Positions 54,904 through 64,000 are shown, counted from the stretch's first letter. The stretch is 64,000 bases of DNA from Maioricimonas rarisocia (GCF_007747795.1 NZ_CP036275.1:992001-1056000), one strand, 5' to 3'. Notes: a model not told the origin generated them from the sequence alone. Numbers and translations: made by a program.

Positions 54904-57900
54904 ATGCAGCGGGTGATTTGTGCCGTCGCGGTCTGCGGTCTGTTCACAGCGATCGCGGATGCGGCTCCTCCTCTCGTCGTGGAAACGGACCCCAATCCGC
55001 CGCAGCGGCAGCGGGAGCTGTTTCGGATTCCCGATGGCTTCGAGATTCAACTCGTTGCCAGCGATCCGGACATCGGCCAGCCGATGAACCTCTGCTTCGA
55101 TGCGGCCGGCCGGCTGTGGGTGACCCATTCGGTCGAGTACCCGTATCCGGCTGAAGGTCCAGACGTCGAGCCCCGCGACGCACGCTTTGCCGGCGTAGGA
55201 GACCATCCGCCACGAGACCGGTTGTCCGTTATTGAAGGAATCGGACCGGACGGGACGCCTCAGCGGATCGTTCACTTCGCCCAGGGATTGAACATTCCGA
55301 TCGGCCAGGTGCCGGTCCCGGGCGGAGCGATCGCGTACAGCATTCCGTCCATCCGCCGGTACCGCGACACGGACGGCGACCTGCAGGCGGATGCTGCAGA
55401 AGTGCTGTATTCCGGCTTCGGCAACCTCGATACCCACGGGATGGTGAATTCCTTCACCCGCTGGATCGACGGCTGGATCTACGCCTGTCATGGCTTCCGC
55501 AATACGTCGGAGGTCATCGGAGACGACGGCGTCGAGTTCACGATGAACTCCGGCAATACGTTCCGCTTTCGCGAGAACGGCTCGCAGATCGAGCAGTTCA
55601 CGTGGGGACAGGTGAACCCGTTCGGAATGGCGTTCGATCCCTTCGGCAATCTCTATAACGCCGACTGCCATTCGATGCCCGTCACGCTGCTGCTCAAGGG
55701 AGCGTACTACCCCAGCTTCGGCAAGCCGCACGACGGCCTTGGTTTCGGCCCCGACATCATTGACCACAATCACGGTTCGACAGGAATCTGCGGAGCGGCT
55801 TACCATTCCGGCGGCCACTTTCCTGCCGACTACGTCGACTGTCTGTATATCTGCAATCCGGTCACCGGGCGGGTGCACCGGGATCGACTGGACTGGCATG
55901 GATCGACGCCGCTCGTTCAGTCGCAGCCGGACCTGATTTCGTCGGAGGATGGCTGGTTCCGTCCCGTCGATGTCGCGGTCGGACCGGACGGCGCTCTGTA
56001 CATCGCCGACTTCTATAACGCGATCATCGGTCACTACGAAGTGCCGCTGGAACACCCCCGCCGCGACCGGACGCGTGGCCGCATCTGGCGGCTGGTCTGG
56101 AAAGGTGGGGGGGACGTCGAGTCGCCGTCGATGCCCGATCTGACGGCAGAGTCCGTGGAAGAACTGGTCAGCCGGCTGCAGTCATCCAACCTCACCATCC
56201 GCACGCTGGCGACGAATCTGCTGATCGACCGGCATGGTGACGCGGCGGCGGAAGCGGTCCGCCCGATCGTGTCCGGTACTCGGGAAGTGCGGGCGGCTGG
56301 TCCGGTCGTCTCGGAGCAGCACGGGTTCCTGGCCTCCGACGTGCAGCTGGCTCATGCGATGTGGGTGCTCGAACGGACAGACGTCCTCGACAATGACCTG
56401 GTGGCGAAGCTGGCAGATGATCCCGCGGCAATCGTCCGCGTCCATCTGGGACGTGTTCTTGCCGAGAAAGCTGACTGGTCCGATGCCGTTCGGGCCGTCT
56501 CGCAACGTCTTCTCCGCGACGAGGACGCTTCTGTCCAGCGGGCGGCGGTCGAGGCGATGGCCCGGCATCCGCAGCATGACCAGGTGCCGTTGCTGCTGTC
56601 GGTTCTGAAGAACGCTGCCGCCGATGACACGTTGCTGCAGCACGCGGTCCGCATTGCGCTGCGGGATCACTTGCGTGACGAGGCGATCGGCGAGCAGGTC
56701 GCGGCCTCCGACTGGGCGCCGGCGGAGCTGCAGACGCTCGCAAAGGTCTCACTGGCAGTGCCGACATCCTCGGGAGCGAAGCTGACCCGACGGGCGATCG
56801 AGGCGGAAGACCTTTCTGTCGAGGTGCGCCGTCAGCTGATTGAGCACTCGGCTCGCTACCTGGCGGAGGACCAGCTTGCCGGGCTGGTCGCGATGGTGCG
56901 GAGCCTGGACGGTCGCGATCTCGAGAGCGAGTACGAGGATCTGGAGGCGGTTCATGCGGGGCTGACGCAGCGGGGCGGCAGGGACGAGTCGGTTCTCAAG
57001 CCGTGGGGACTCGAGTTGGGCGAGCGGCTGATCGATCGGGCACTCGCTGCGGGCAGTCGCTGGTCTTATCGGCCGCTGCCGGGCCGTTCACCGGGTGAGA
57101 ACCCGTTCGGTCCGCGAGTGCGAGCCTGTGCCGACGGCAAGCAGGACGTCCTGTTTCATGACAGTCTGTCCCGAGCGGAAACCCTGACGGGGATCTGGCG
57201 GTCGGAGACGTTCGCCCTGCCGCAGCGGCTGACCTTCTGGCTGGCCGGGCATCGCGGCTTCCCCGAACAGCCCGCGCACGACAGAAACTTCGTTCAGCTT
57301 TGTGATGCCGTGACCGGCCGAACGCTCGAGCGGGCTTTCCCACCCCGTCACGACACGGCACAGGAAGTCGAATGGACGTTTGGCGAAGGAGAAGTCGGAC
57401 AGCAGGTGTATCTCGAGATCGTCGACGGCGACGACGGAAATGCCTATGCCTGGCTGGCGGCCGGCCGATTCTCGCTCGACGGGTTTGAACCGACGCAGTT
57501 TTCTGCCGGACGTGTCGCAGCAGATCTCGTGGGGACGCTCAGGATGCAGGAACTGCTCCCTCGCCTGATCAACGTCGTGGCGAACGGGCCAGCGGGGTGG
57601 ACGACGCGTGTGCGGTTTGCCCGGACGCTGCTGGAGTTCGATTCCCGTCCGCTGCTGGCCGCGATGCTCGAGGTCGTCAGCGAAGGGCTCGTCAGTCAGG
57701 CCGTCGGCGAACGTGTCCTGCAGCAGGTGGTGGCGGGTGAGGAAATGCAGGAGGATGAACTGCTCAAGGAGGTTGCCAATCTGTTGCCCGAGTCGGGACA
57801 GAGACGGTTTGCCACGATTCTGGCCGGCACGCCGGTCGGGGCGGAGGCCGTTTTCTCACTGATCGAGGCAGGGCGGATGTCGCCACGTGTCCTGCAGGAT

Positions 57901-58470
57901 GCTCAGGTTGCTGACAAGCTCGCGGCCGTGGCGGGACAATCCGCACGCAGCCGCATTGCCGACCTTACGCGAGATCTGCCGAGCCAGGATGCGGCTCTGC
58001 AGGAGATGATGGCCGAGCGGCTGGAACTGCTGGAAGGTTCCAGAGCCGATCTCGACCGTGGAACGTGGGTTTTCAAGAAGTCCTGCGCGTCGTGTCATCG
58101 GATTGGTCAGGAAGGAAAGCAGATCGGCCCCCAACTGGATGGTGTGGGGATTCGCGGTCCGCGGCGGCTGCTCGAAGACATTCTCGACCCGAACCGGAAC
58201 GTCGACGGGGCGTTTCGCACGACGACGATTCTGCTTGATTCCGGCAAGGTCGTGACCGGGCTGGTGCGTCGGGAGGAGGGGGAAACGCTGATCCTGGCCA
58301 ATGAGAAGGGAGAAGAGTTTCCGGTTCCGGTCGACGAGATCGACGAGCAGGTGAAGTCTTCGCGGTCGCTGATGCCGGCCAACTTCGGCGAACTGCTGCC
58401 GCCGGAAGATCTGCGGGATCTGATTGGATTTCTGCAGGCGGTGACGGCCGAGCAGGCGAGCGTCCGATAG
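54904..58470 (+). CDS. PVC-type heme-binding CxxCH protein (beta-propeller, HEAT repeats, cytochrome c)
   Basis: A 1188-residue exported protein (signal peptide MQRVICAVAVCGLFTAIADAA). The N-terminal part of about 400 residues is a membrane-bound-dehydrogenase-type beta-propeller (FRIPDGFEIQLVASDPDIGQP, SPFGMAFDPFGNLYNAD-like and VDVAVGPDGALYIADFYNAIIGHYE segments). HEAT-like helical repeats follow (about 430-660), then a beta domain around VEWTFGEGEVGQQVYLEIVDGDDGNAY. The C-terminal cytochrome c has CASCH for heme attachment and a distal Met in SLMPANF. It probably oxidises a sugar or similar compound and passes electrons to heme. GGAGG precedes the ATG at 54904. Confidence 0.92.
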   Translation: MQRVICAVAVCGLFTAIADAAPPLVVETDPNPPQRQRELFRIPDGFEIQLVASDPDIGQPMNLCFDAAGRLWVTHSVEYPYPAEGPDVEPRDARFAGVGDHPPRDRLSVIEGIGPDGTPQRIVHFAQGLNIPIGQVPVPGGAIAYSIPSIRRYRDTDGDLQADAAEVLYSGFGNLDTHGMVNSFTRWIDGWIYACHGFRNTSEVIGDDGVEFTMNSGNTFRFRENGSQIEQFTWGQVNPFGMAFDPFGNLYNADCHSMPVTLLLKGAYYPSFGKPHDGLGFGPDIIDHNHGSTGICGAAYHSGGHFPADYVDCLYICNPVTGRVHRDRLDWHGSTPLVQSQPDLISSEDGWFRPVDVAVGPDGALYIADFYNAIIGHYEVPLEHPRRDRTRGRIWRLVWKGGGDVESPSMPDLTAESVEELVSRLQSSNLTIRTLATNLLIDRHGDAAAEAVRPIVSGTREVRAAGPVVSEQHGFLASDVQLAHAMWVLERTDVLDNDLVAKLADDPAAIVRVHLGRVLAEKADWSDAVRAVSQRLLRDEDASVQRAAVEAMARHPQHDQVPLLLSVLKNAAADDTLLQHAVRIALRDHLRDEAIGEQVAASDWAPAELQTLAKVSLAVPTSSGAKLTRRAIEAEDLSVEVRRQLIEHSARYLAEDQLAGLVAMVRSLDGRDLESEYEDLEAVHAGLTQRGGRDESVLKPWGLELGERLIDRALAAGSRWSYRPLPGRSPGENPFGPRVRACADGKQDVLFHDSLSRAETLTGIWRSETFALPQRLTFWLAGHRGFPEQPAHDRNFVQLCDAVTGRTLERAFPPRHDTAQEVEWTFGEGEVGQQVYLEIVDGDDGNAYAWLAAGRFSLDGFEPTQFSAGRVAADLVGTLRMQELLPRLINVVANGPAGWTTRVRFARTLLEFDSRPLLAAMLEVVSEGLVSQAVGERVLQQVVAGEEMQEDELLKEVANLLPESGQRRFATILAGTPVGAEAVFSLIEAGRMSPRVLQDAQVADKLAAVAGQSARSRIADLTRDLPSQDAALQEMMAERLELLEGSRADLDRGTWVFKKSCASCHRIGQEGKQIGPQLDGVGIRGPRRLLEDILDPNRNVDGAFRTTTILLDSGKVVTGLVRREEGETLILANEKGEEFPVPVDEIDEQVKSSRSLMPANFGELLPPEDLRDLIGFLQAVTAEQASVR

Positions 58471-58636
58471 AAATCTGCACGGACAGTTGCCGCGGCCCCT
58501 CAGCAAGGACGCGTTCGGTCGCTAAGATGGGGGGACGCGCCGGCGGAACTCACCGTGCGGTGACCGCAATGAATTCATGATGACGCCCTGACGATGGCAT
58601 AAGGCTGCGTTCAGGTGAGAGGACGGATGGATCGAC

Positions 58637-60034
58637 ATGACGACTTCGACGTCAGTTCAGGACGCTGTCGAAGCAGAAACGCAGCGGATTGGCCGGGACC
58701 TGTGGGCTCAGCTCGAGCGGCGGCGCCCGACGGTTTTTGAGCGGCGGTGGTGGCTGGACCACATTCTCGAATGGGCGATGGCCGATGAGTCCATCAAGGT
58801 CCAGATGTTCCGGTTCGTCGACGTGCTGCCCATGCTCCGTACGCACGAATCGGTGGCCCGACATCTGCAGGAATACTTCAACGAGGTGCGGGGGCATCTC
58901 CCCTGGGCGGCCCAGCTGGGACTCGACATCTCGCAGCCGAACTCGCTGCTCGGCAAGGCACTTGCACTGAATGCCCGGACCAACGCCCGCAAGATGGCCG
59001 AACGGTTCATCGCCGGCAGCAAGGTCGAGGAAGTCCTCAAGAGCGTCTCGCGACTGCGGAAGCAGGGGCTGGCGTTTACGCTGGATCTGCTCGGCGAGGC
59101 GGTCATCAGCGAGCCGGAAGCGGATGCGTACCAGCAGGCGTACCTCGATCTGATTACCGGCCTGGCTCCGCAGACGAACGCCTGGCCCGAGAGCCGGCAG
59201 CTCGACCGGGACGAAGCGGGCTGGATTCCCCGCTGCAATGTGTCGCTCAAGCTTTCCGCCCTGTGCAGTCACTTCAAGCCGATCGATCCGGAAGGCTCGG
59301 CCAAAGCGGTCAAGGAGCGGCTGCGTCCCATTCTGCGGGCGGCCCGCGAGCACGATGCGTACGTCCATGTCGACATGGAACATTACGCCTACAAGGACCT
59401 CACGCTGGAGATCTTCAAGCAGGTCTTCATGGAGGACGAGTTCCGCGACTGGCCCGACTGCGGCATCGTGATTCAGGCGTATCTGCCCGAAGCAGGAGAC
59501 GACCTGCAGGGACTGCTCGAATGGGTCAAGGAACGGGGAACGCCGATCTGGATCCGCCTCGTCAAAGGGGCGTATTGGGATTACGAAACCGTCGTCGCCG
59601 AATACCGCGGCTGGCCCTGTCCGGTCTATCTGGAGAAGTGGCAGTCGGATGACAACTTCGAGCGGCAGACGCAGTTTCTGTTCGAGAACGCGAAGTGGCT
59701 GCGGCCCGCACTCGGCTCGCACAACCTGCGGAGTCTGGCCCACGGCATGGCCTGGGCAAAGCAGCTCGACGTGCCGGAAGGCTCGTGGGAAATCCAGATG
59801 CTGTACGGCATGGCCGAAGAACAGCAGCTGCTGTTTTCCGAAATGGGTTATCGCGTGCGTGTCTACACGCCGTTTGGCGAACTGATTCCCGGCATGGCGT
59901 ATCTCGTGCGGAGGCTGCTGGAGAACACATCCAACGACAGCTTCCTGCGTCACGCGTACGACACGAGTGTCAACGTCGAAGACCTGTTCCGCAAACCGGC
60001 CGATGTCGGGGCGATGCAGGCGGCAGGAACGTAG
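58637..60034 (+). CDS. Proline dehydrogenase
   Basis: Oxidises proline to pyrroline-5-carboxylate using FAD. The 465-residue barrel shows VSLKLSALCSHFKPID, YVHVDMEHYAYKDLTLEIFKQVF, GIVIQAYLPEAGDDLQGLLEW, IWIRLVKGAYWDYE, GSHNLRSLAHGMAWA and RVYTPFGELIPGMAYLVRRLLENTSNDSFLR, the set found in the ProDH domain of PutA. There is no fused aldehyde dehydrogenase; that activity is encoded 65 bp downstream. The two genes form an operon. Confidence 0.95.
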   Translation: MTTSTSVQDAVEAETQRIGRDLWAQLERRRPTVFERRWWLDHILEWAMADESIKVQMFRFVDVLPMLRTHESVARHLQEYFNEVRGHLPWAAQLGLDISQPNSLLGKALALNARTNARKMAERFIAGSKVEEVLKSVSRLRKQGLAFTLDLLGEAVISEPEADAYQQAYLDLITGLAPQTNAWPESRQLDRDEAGWIPRCNVSLKLSALCSHFKPIDPEGSAKAVKERLRPILRAAREHDAYVHVDMEHYAYKDLTLEIFKQVFMEDEFRDWPDCGIVIQAYLPEAGDDLQGLLEWVKERGTPIWIRLVKGAYWDYETVVAEYRGWPCPVYLEKWQSDDNFERQTQFLFENAKWLRPALGSHNLRSLAHGMAWAKQLDVPEGSWEIQMLYGMAEEQQLLFSEMGYRVRVYTPFGELIPGMAYLVRRLLENTSNDSFLRHAYDTSVNVEDLFRKPADVGAMQAAGT

Positions 60035-60099
60035 TGACGCAGTGGCCGGAACCGCAGAGCAGTCAGACAGAAGTTTACCAGGAGGGATAAAGGCCTCTT

Positions 60100-61728
60100 A
60101 TGTCCGAACGTGACGAATCGGCGGAAAACGCCTACTCGGTGTTTCATTTCCAGAACGAACCGCACACCGACTTCAGCAAGTCTGCCAATCGGGAGGCCAT
60201 GCAGGAGGCGCTCGAGGAAGTTGCCTCGGAACTCGGGGGTGAGTATCCGCTGGTGATCGACGGCAAGGCGATCGATACGCGGTCGGAGATCATCTCCCGC
60301 AATCCGTCGAAGAAGGACCAGGTCGTGGGGACGGCCGCGTCCGCCTCGGCCGATCATGCCGAAGACGCCATCGAAGCGGCCCGCAGAGCCTTTCGGCAAT
60401 GGTCGAAAGTCTCCGCCGATCATCGCGCCGAGTATCTCGAACTGATCGCCGCCGAGATGCGGAACCGTCGTTTCGAGCTGGCTGCCTGGATGGTCTACGA
60501 ATGCGGCAAGCCCTGGGGCGATGCCGATGCCGACGTCGCCGAGGCGATCGACTTCTGCATGTACTATGCCGCCTGCATGCGCGAGCTGGGCGTGCCGCTG
60601 CAGTGTGACTACCCCGGCGAAGAGAACAGCTACTGGTACCGTGCCCGGGGCGTGGCAGTGGTGATCGCTCCGTGGAACTTCCCGCTGGCGATTCTGACCG
60701 GGATGACGGCAGCCGCACTGGTGACGGGAAACACCGTCATCATGAAGCCGGCCGAGCAGTCGCCGGTCATTGCCGCCAAACTGATGGAGATCATTCGCGA
60801 CGCGGGCATTCCGGACGGCGTGGCCGCCTACCTGCCCGGCGTGGGCGAAGATGTCGGGCCCGCACTGGTGGGAAGTCCCGACGTCGACATCATCGCATTT
60901 ACCGGCTCGCGGGAAGTGGGGCTGTCGATCAACCGGCTGGCGTCGGAGACTGATCCGCGGCAGACCAGTGTGAAGCGTGTTATCGCCGAGATGGGGGGCA
61001 AGAACGCCATCATCGTCGACGAAGATGCCGACCTCGACGAGGCGGTGCAGGGAGTCGTCGAGAGCGCCTTTGGTTACAGCGGCCAGAAGTGCTCGGCCTG
61101 TTCGCGGGTGATCGTGCTCGACGCGGCATACGACGCATTTCTCGAACGGCTGAAGAACGCGGTCGAGAGTCTGACGGTCGGACCGGCGGAGAAGCCGGGG
61201 ACCGATGTCGGTCCGGTCATCGAGCAAGAGGCGTTCGAACGGATCAACGACTACATCTCGATCGGAAAGGACGAGTGCACGCTTGTCGCAGGCAAGGAAG
61301 TCGACAAGCTGGCGAAACAGGGATTCTTCGTCGGTCCCCATGTGTTCGCCGACGTCGAGCCGGACTCCCGTCTGGCCCAGGACGAAATCTTCGGGCCGGT
61401 TCTCTCCGTGCTGCGTGCCGACGACCTCGACGAGGCATTCGAAATCGCGAACGGCACGTCCTACGCGCTGACGGGGGGCATCTTCAGCCGCAGTCCGGAG
61501 AACCTGGATCGGGCCCGTCACGAACTGTTCGTCGGCAATCTGTACCTCAACCGGGGGATCACCGGGGCGATTGTGCAGCGGCACCCGTTCGGCGGATTCC
61601 GGATGTCGGGAATCGGCACGAAGGCGGGGGGGCCGGACTACCTGCTGCAGTTCCTGTTGCCGGTGAACGTGACGGAGAACACGCTTCGTCGCGGCTTCGC
61701 ACCGCCGCCGGATGACGAGAAGGCGTGA
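60100..61728 (+). CDS. L-glutamate gamma-semialdehyde (P5C) dehydrogenase
   Basis: Oxidises glutamate semialdehyde to glutamate with NAD+, completing proline breakdown. The 542-residue aldehyde dehydrogenase has VVIAPWNFPLAILTGMTAAALVTGN and MKPAEQSPV (cofactor), FTGSREVG, the general base Glu in VIAEMGGKNAIIVDEDADLD and the nucleophile Cys in GYSGQKCSACSRVIV. RHPFGGFRMSGIGTKAGGPDYLLQF near the end is typical of PruA/RocA. AGGAGG lies 14 bases before the ATG. Same strand and 65 bp after the proline dehydrogenase gene. Confidence 0.95.
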   Translation: MSERDESAENAYSVFHFQNEPHTDFSKSANREAMQEALEEVASELGGEYPLVIDGKAIDTRSEIISRNPSKKDQVVGTAASASADHAEDAIEAARRAFRQWSKVSADHRAEYLELIAAEMRNRRFELAAWMVYECGKPWGDADADVAEAIDFCMYYAACMRELGVPLQCDYPGEENSYWYRARGVAVVIAPWNFPLAILTGMTAAALVTGNTVIMKPAEQSPVIAAKLMEIIRDAGIPDGVAAYLPGVGEDVGPALVGSPDVDIIAFTGSREVGLSINRLASETDPRQTSVKRVIAEMGGKNAIIVDEDADLDEAVQGVVESAFGYSGQKCSACSRVIVLDAAYDAFLERLKNAVESLTVGPAEKPGTDVGPVIEQEAFERINDYISIGKDECTLVAGKEVDKLAKQGFFVGPHVFADVEPDSRLAQDEIFGPVLSVLRADDLDEAFEIANGTSYALTGGIFSRSPENLDRARHELFVGNLYLNRGITGAIVQRHPFGGFRMSGIGTKAGGPDYLLQFLLPVNVTENTLRRGFAPPPDDEKA

Positions 61729-62026
61729 TTGCCGGAAAGAGGAACCGCGGCGACACGGAGCGCGTAGGGCAGGCTCTGCCTGCCGCGGGAACGGAGTTGC
61801 AGGGTGCTGCCGCCGGAGGCGACGCACCCGGTGGGGCAGACATTCCTGTCTGCCCTTGTCGCTTCCGGGTGAGGGCATCCTGCGGCTGCAGCCGGCCATT
61901 GCCAAGATGATAGTTCCAGCCTGCCTCAAGCTGAGCATGGGGGCTGAATGACATGCGGCCCATCGGACGCAGCCGGTGGGCTTTCGTATCATCCGGGAGC
62001 CGTGAACCGGAAGCGAGGTCGGGACC
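61729..62026. repeat. Repeat-bearing spacer with a terminator-like stem
   Basis: Holds an AGGGTGCTGCCGCCGGAGGCGACGCACC half element (61801-61829), a GTGGGGCAGACATTCCTGTCTGCCC stem (61830-61858) joined directly to it, and a CCCATCGG...CCGGTGGGCTTTCGT stem (61958-61987) that could end the proline operon transcript. Confidence 0.7.
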
Positions 62027-62647
62027 ATGAAACTGCTGCTGTTCAGTGACGTTCATCGGGATCTCGAAGCGGTCCGCCGTCTCGTGGAACGCGCGACGGA
62101 CGTGGATGTCGCGATCGGTGCGGGCGACTTCGCCACCTGTCGCAAAGGGCTGCAGCCGATCATCGACGCGCTGCAGCAGATGCCGTGTCCGGTGGTCCTC
62201 GTGGCGGGCAACGCCGAGTCGACCGGGGAACTGCAGACGGCGTGCGACGACTGGAGTGACGGGCACGTTCTGCATGGCAGCGGCGTGACGGTTGAAGGCG
62301 TGACGTTCTACGGTCTTGGAGGCGCGGTGCCGGTCACGCCGTTCGGTTCCTGGAGCTACGACCTGACCGAAGACGAGGCGACGGCGCTGCTTGCCGACTG
62401 CCCGAACAATGCGGTGCTGGTGACGCATTCCCCTCCGAAAGGTGCGGTCGACCGGGACAGCGGTGGACGGAGTCTCGGCAGCCAGGCTGTGCGAGCGACC
62501 GTAGAGCGGACGCATCCGCGGCTGGTCGTCTGCGGGCACATCCATGCGAGCGCGAATCGCCAGGAAGACCTGGCCGGCACGCCGATCGTGAATGCCGGAC
62601 CGATCGGTATCGTCTGGGATCTCGATTTGGGTGAGACGGTCGCGTGA
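62027..62647 (+). CDS. Metallophosphoesterase (calcineurin-like)
   Basis: A 206-residue phosphoesterase with the usual metal motifs in order: LLLFSDVHRDLEAV (D-x-H), IGAGDFA (GD), VAGNAES (GN, with A for the usual H/D next to it), VLVTHSPPKGAVD and VVCGHIHASANRQE (GHxH). The compact size fits the YfcE/ICC-like group of small cytoplasmic phosphodiesterases or phosphatases. Substrate unknown. It lies alone between two repeat-bearing spacers. Confidence 0.88.
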   Translation: MKLLLFSDVHRDLEAVRRLVERATDVDVAIGAGDFATCRKGLQPIIDALQQMPCPVVLVAGNAESTGELQTACDDWSDGHVLHGSGVTVEGVTFYGLGGAVPVTPFGSWSYDLTEDEATALLADCPNNAVLVTHSPPKGAVDRDSGGRSLGSQAVRATVERTHPRLVVCGHIHASANRQEDLAGTPIVNAGPIGIVWDLDLGETVA

Positions 62648-62991
62648 GTCTGTGAGGATTCAAAGTGAACCACGGAGGCCCGGAGGCACGTAGGGCCGGC
62701 TATTGCCGGCCGTGGGCATGCTGGTAGGGTGCTGTCGCCGGAGGCGACGCACCGCTCGCAGGTTGGAGCCGTGTCCCATGCGTTCGATGCGTCACGGCTG
62801 GATCCAATTGATGAAAGATGTCCAGGATGGTTCGTCACCCGCCGATGTGCCGTGACGCACCCTACGGCCCTGCAGGGCGTGCCACCCTCCCAGTCCCAGC
62901 CTGCTTCAAGGCGAGTAGGGGCGTTCAATGATCCACGGCCCACCGGACGCAGCCGGTGGGCTTTCGTTCACACGGACCCGTTGTGGTCGGA
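62648..62991. repeat. Repeat-bearing spacer between convergent genes
   Basis: Contains a GTAGGGCCGGCTATTGCCGGCC stem (62690-62711), a full TAGGGTGC/GCACCCTAC element (62724-62865), and a GCCCACCGG...CCGGTGGGCTTTCGT stem (62937-62967). No gene seen; the last stem may terminate transcription from the phosphoesterase gene. Confidence 0.7.
62724..62865. repeat. TAGGGTG/CACCCTA inverted-repeat element, copy at 62.7 kb
   Basis: A 142-bp unit from GTAGGGTGC with the hairpin GTCGCC-GGA-GGCGAC to GTGACGCACCCTAC. Its ends match those at 12091 and 22715; the interior is more diverged. Confidence 0.65.
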
Positions 62992-63804
62992 TCAGGCCGG
63001 TCCTGCCGACCCGCCGTAGTTCACGCAGACGAGTGCCAGCCCTTGGGGCGGTGCGGTCGGGCCGGCCTTTCCCCGTTCACCCGCTTCGACGATGTCCCGC
63101 ATCACGTCGACCGGCCATTTGCCCCGGCCCACTTCCACCAGCGTGCCGGTGATCGCCCGGACCATGTTGTACAGGAAGCCGTCCGCTTCGATCTCCAGCA
63201 CGATGAACTCCCCGTCCGACTCCGCGGAAGTTGCTGCGATCGGCTGCGGCGACCAGGCGGGCCAGCCGGACAGACGTTGCACGCTGACATCGAGGATCGT
63301 CCGGACGCTCGTTGCCTTGTTCGGCCAATGCGACTCGAAGCAGCGGAAGTCGTGTTTGCCGAGCAGCGCCTGGGCGGCCTGGTGCATCGCGCCCGCATCC
63401 AGCGGCTGATCGATCTTCCAGCAGTAGCGGCGGAGAAACGGATCGTCGAGCCGGCGGTTCATGATGACGTACCGGTATCGCTTGCTCTGCGCCGAGTACG
63501 TCGCGTGGAACTCCATGTCGACTTCGCGCGATTCGCGGACGACGATGTTGTGCGGCAGCTTCGACTGCAGGGCGGGCTGCCACTTCTCCGGTGGGATTGT
63601 CGACTCGATGCGGAAGTTGGCGACCTGGCCGAAGGCGTGCACGCCGGCATCGGTCCGACCGGCGGACAGGACGCGAACCTGCTGCCCCGAGAGGGCATGG
63701 ATGGCGGCTTCGAGCTGCTGCTGGACGGTCGGCGCATCCGGCTGCACCTGCCATCCGGCGTAGTCTGTGCCGTCGTAGGCCAGCGTCAGGCAGATGTTTC
63801 GCAT
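62992..63804 (-). CDS. truA: tRNA pseudouridine synthase A
   Basis: Forms pseudouridine at positions 38-40 of the tRNA anticodon arm. The 270-residue protein has the start MRNICLTLAYDGTDYAGWQ, the catalytic Asp in LSAGRTDAGVHAFGQVANF, YRYVIMNRR, and the C-terminal EIEADGFLYNMVRAITGTLVEVGRGK. The ATG at 63804 is chosen since the family begins there; the frame is open to 63852. It follows argH by 23 bp on the same strand. Confidence 0.95.
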   Translation of the reverse strand: MRNICLTLAYDGTDYAGWQVQPDAPTVQQQLEAAIHALSGQQVRVLSAGRTDAGVHAFGQVANFRIESTIPPEKWQPALQSKLPHNIVVRESREVDMEFHATYSAQSKRYRYVIMNRRLDDPFLRRYCWKIDQPLDAGAMHQAAQALLGKHDFRCFESHWPNKATSVRTILDVSVQRLSGWPAWSPQPIAATSAESDGEFIVLEIEADGFLYNMVRAITGTLVEVGRGKWPVDVMRDIVEAGERGKAGPTAPPQGLALVCVNYGGSAGPA

Positions 63805-63827
63805 CGTTGATCCGAACGCCGCAGCGA

Positions 63828-64000
63828 CTACATGCCGAGCTTCTCTCGCCACGCAGCAAGCTGATTCATGACCGGTTCGCGACCGCCGGACCCATAGCTG
63901 GAGAGGGCGGCGACGGCGTTACGTGTGCCGAGGATCGAGTAGACGTCTTCTTCGATCAGATCGCAGGCGTCCTGCAGCTCGTCGAGAGAAAGTTCGGCCA
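63828..64000 (-). CDS. argH: Argininosuccinate lyase, C-terminal fragment (cut by window edge)
   Basis: Only the last 57 or so residues are inside the window, reading [19 protein letters not shown] then [21 protein letters not shown] and ending WREKLGM. The pattern SLDELQ...EEDVYSIL...[12 protein letters not shown]...V fits the C-terminal end of argininosuccinate lyase (SLEEFQ...EEDVYxxL...SYGGTxPxxV), which makes arginine and fumarate. The call rests on this short end only. Confidence 0.7.
   Translation of the reverse strand, partial: AELSLDELQDACDLIEEDVYSILGTRNAVAALSSYGSGGREPVMNQLAAWREKLGM

Overview
The window is GC-rich bacterial chromosome, most likely from the Planctomycetota (PVC group). 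The indicators are a PVC-type heme-binding CxxCH protein with an N-terminal beta-propeller, a Ser/Thr kinase with an extracellular domain, two DUF1080-type folds, a type I sulfatase, a PEP-CTERM protein, two csrA genes, an archaeal-type FwdD subunit, and long spacers filled with dispersed palindromic repeats. I see no rRNA, tRNA, CRISPR array or prophage. The last gene (argH) is cut by the right edge.

Layout. 0.2-3.5 kb (minus): receptor-like kinase, lipoprotein redoxin, His-rich lipoprotein. 3.7-6.9 kb (plus): aldose epimerase, pseudouridine synthase, pyrK. 6.9-9.4 kb: an AT-richer control region with a sigma-54-type promoter, csrA and an S41 protease. 9.7-11.7 kb: purine nucleoside phosphorylase and a queuosine-mannosyltransferase-like glycosyltransferase. 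12-24.5 kb: DUF1080 protein, DinB-like protein, mutY, MFS carrier, GT2, M32 carboxypeptidase and several planctomycete-type unknowns, separated by repeat-rich spacers. 24.6-29.6 kb (minus): a PLP decarboxylase, then a tight four-gene run (PIG-L deacetylase, MoaD, tungsten-type aldehyde oxidoreductase, FwdD-like). 30-34.6 kb (minus): response regulator, trpF, and an ABC exporter overlapping an ELM1-like glycosyltransferase. 35-37.3 kb (plus): pyrB overlapping a dihydroorotase homologue that lacks metal ligands. 37.4-45.2 kb: esterase, GH15-like protein, MscS channel with duplicated periplasmic domain, YHS-like protein, sulfatase, LapA-like protein. 45.8-49.4 kb: PEP-CTERM protein, NTF2-like protein and an IS110-family element. 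49.4-53.8 kb: envelope glycosylation genes and a gamma-glutamylcyclotransferase. 54.4-64 kb: second csrA, the large cytochrome-bearing protein, a two-gene proline catabolic operon, phosphoesterase, truA and argH.

How the genes fit together. Pyrimidine synthesis is represented by pyrB, the pyrC-like partner and an unlinked pyrK. Proline is oxidised to glutamate by separate proline and P5C dehydrogenases. The tungsten-type operon pairs an oxidoreductase with a dedicated sulfur carrier and a pterin-domain protein. Envelope and glycan work is spread over the ABC/ELM1 pair, the GT39-like/methyltransferase/GT2 group, the LapA-like protein and the sulfatase.

Most interesting: the csrA control region; the tungsten-type operon; the pseudo-dihydroorotase; the IS110 element, whose ends, subterminal inverted repeats and repeat-directed target can be read from the sequence; and a family of roughly 145-bp palindromic repeats.
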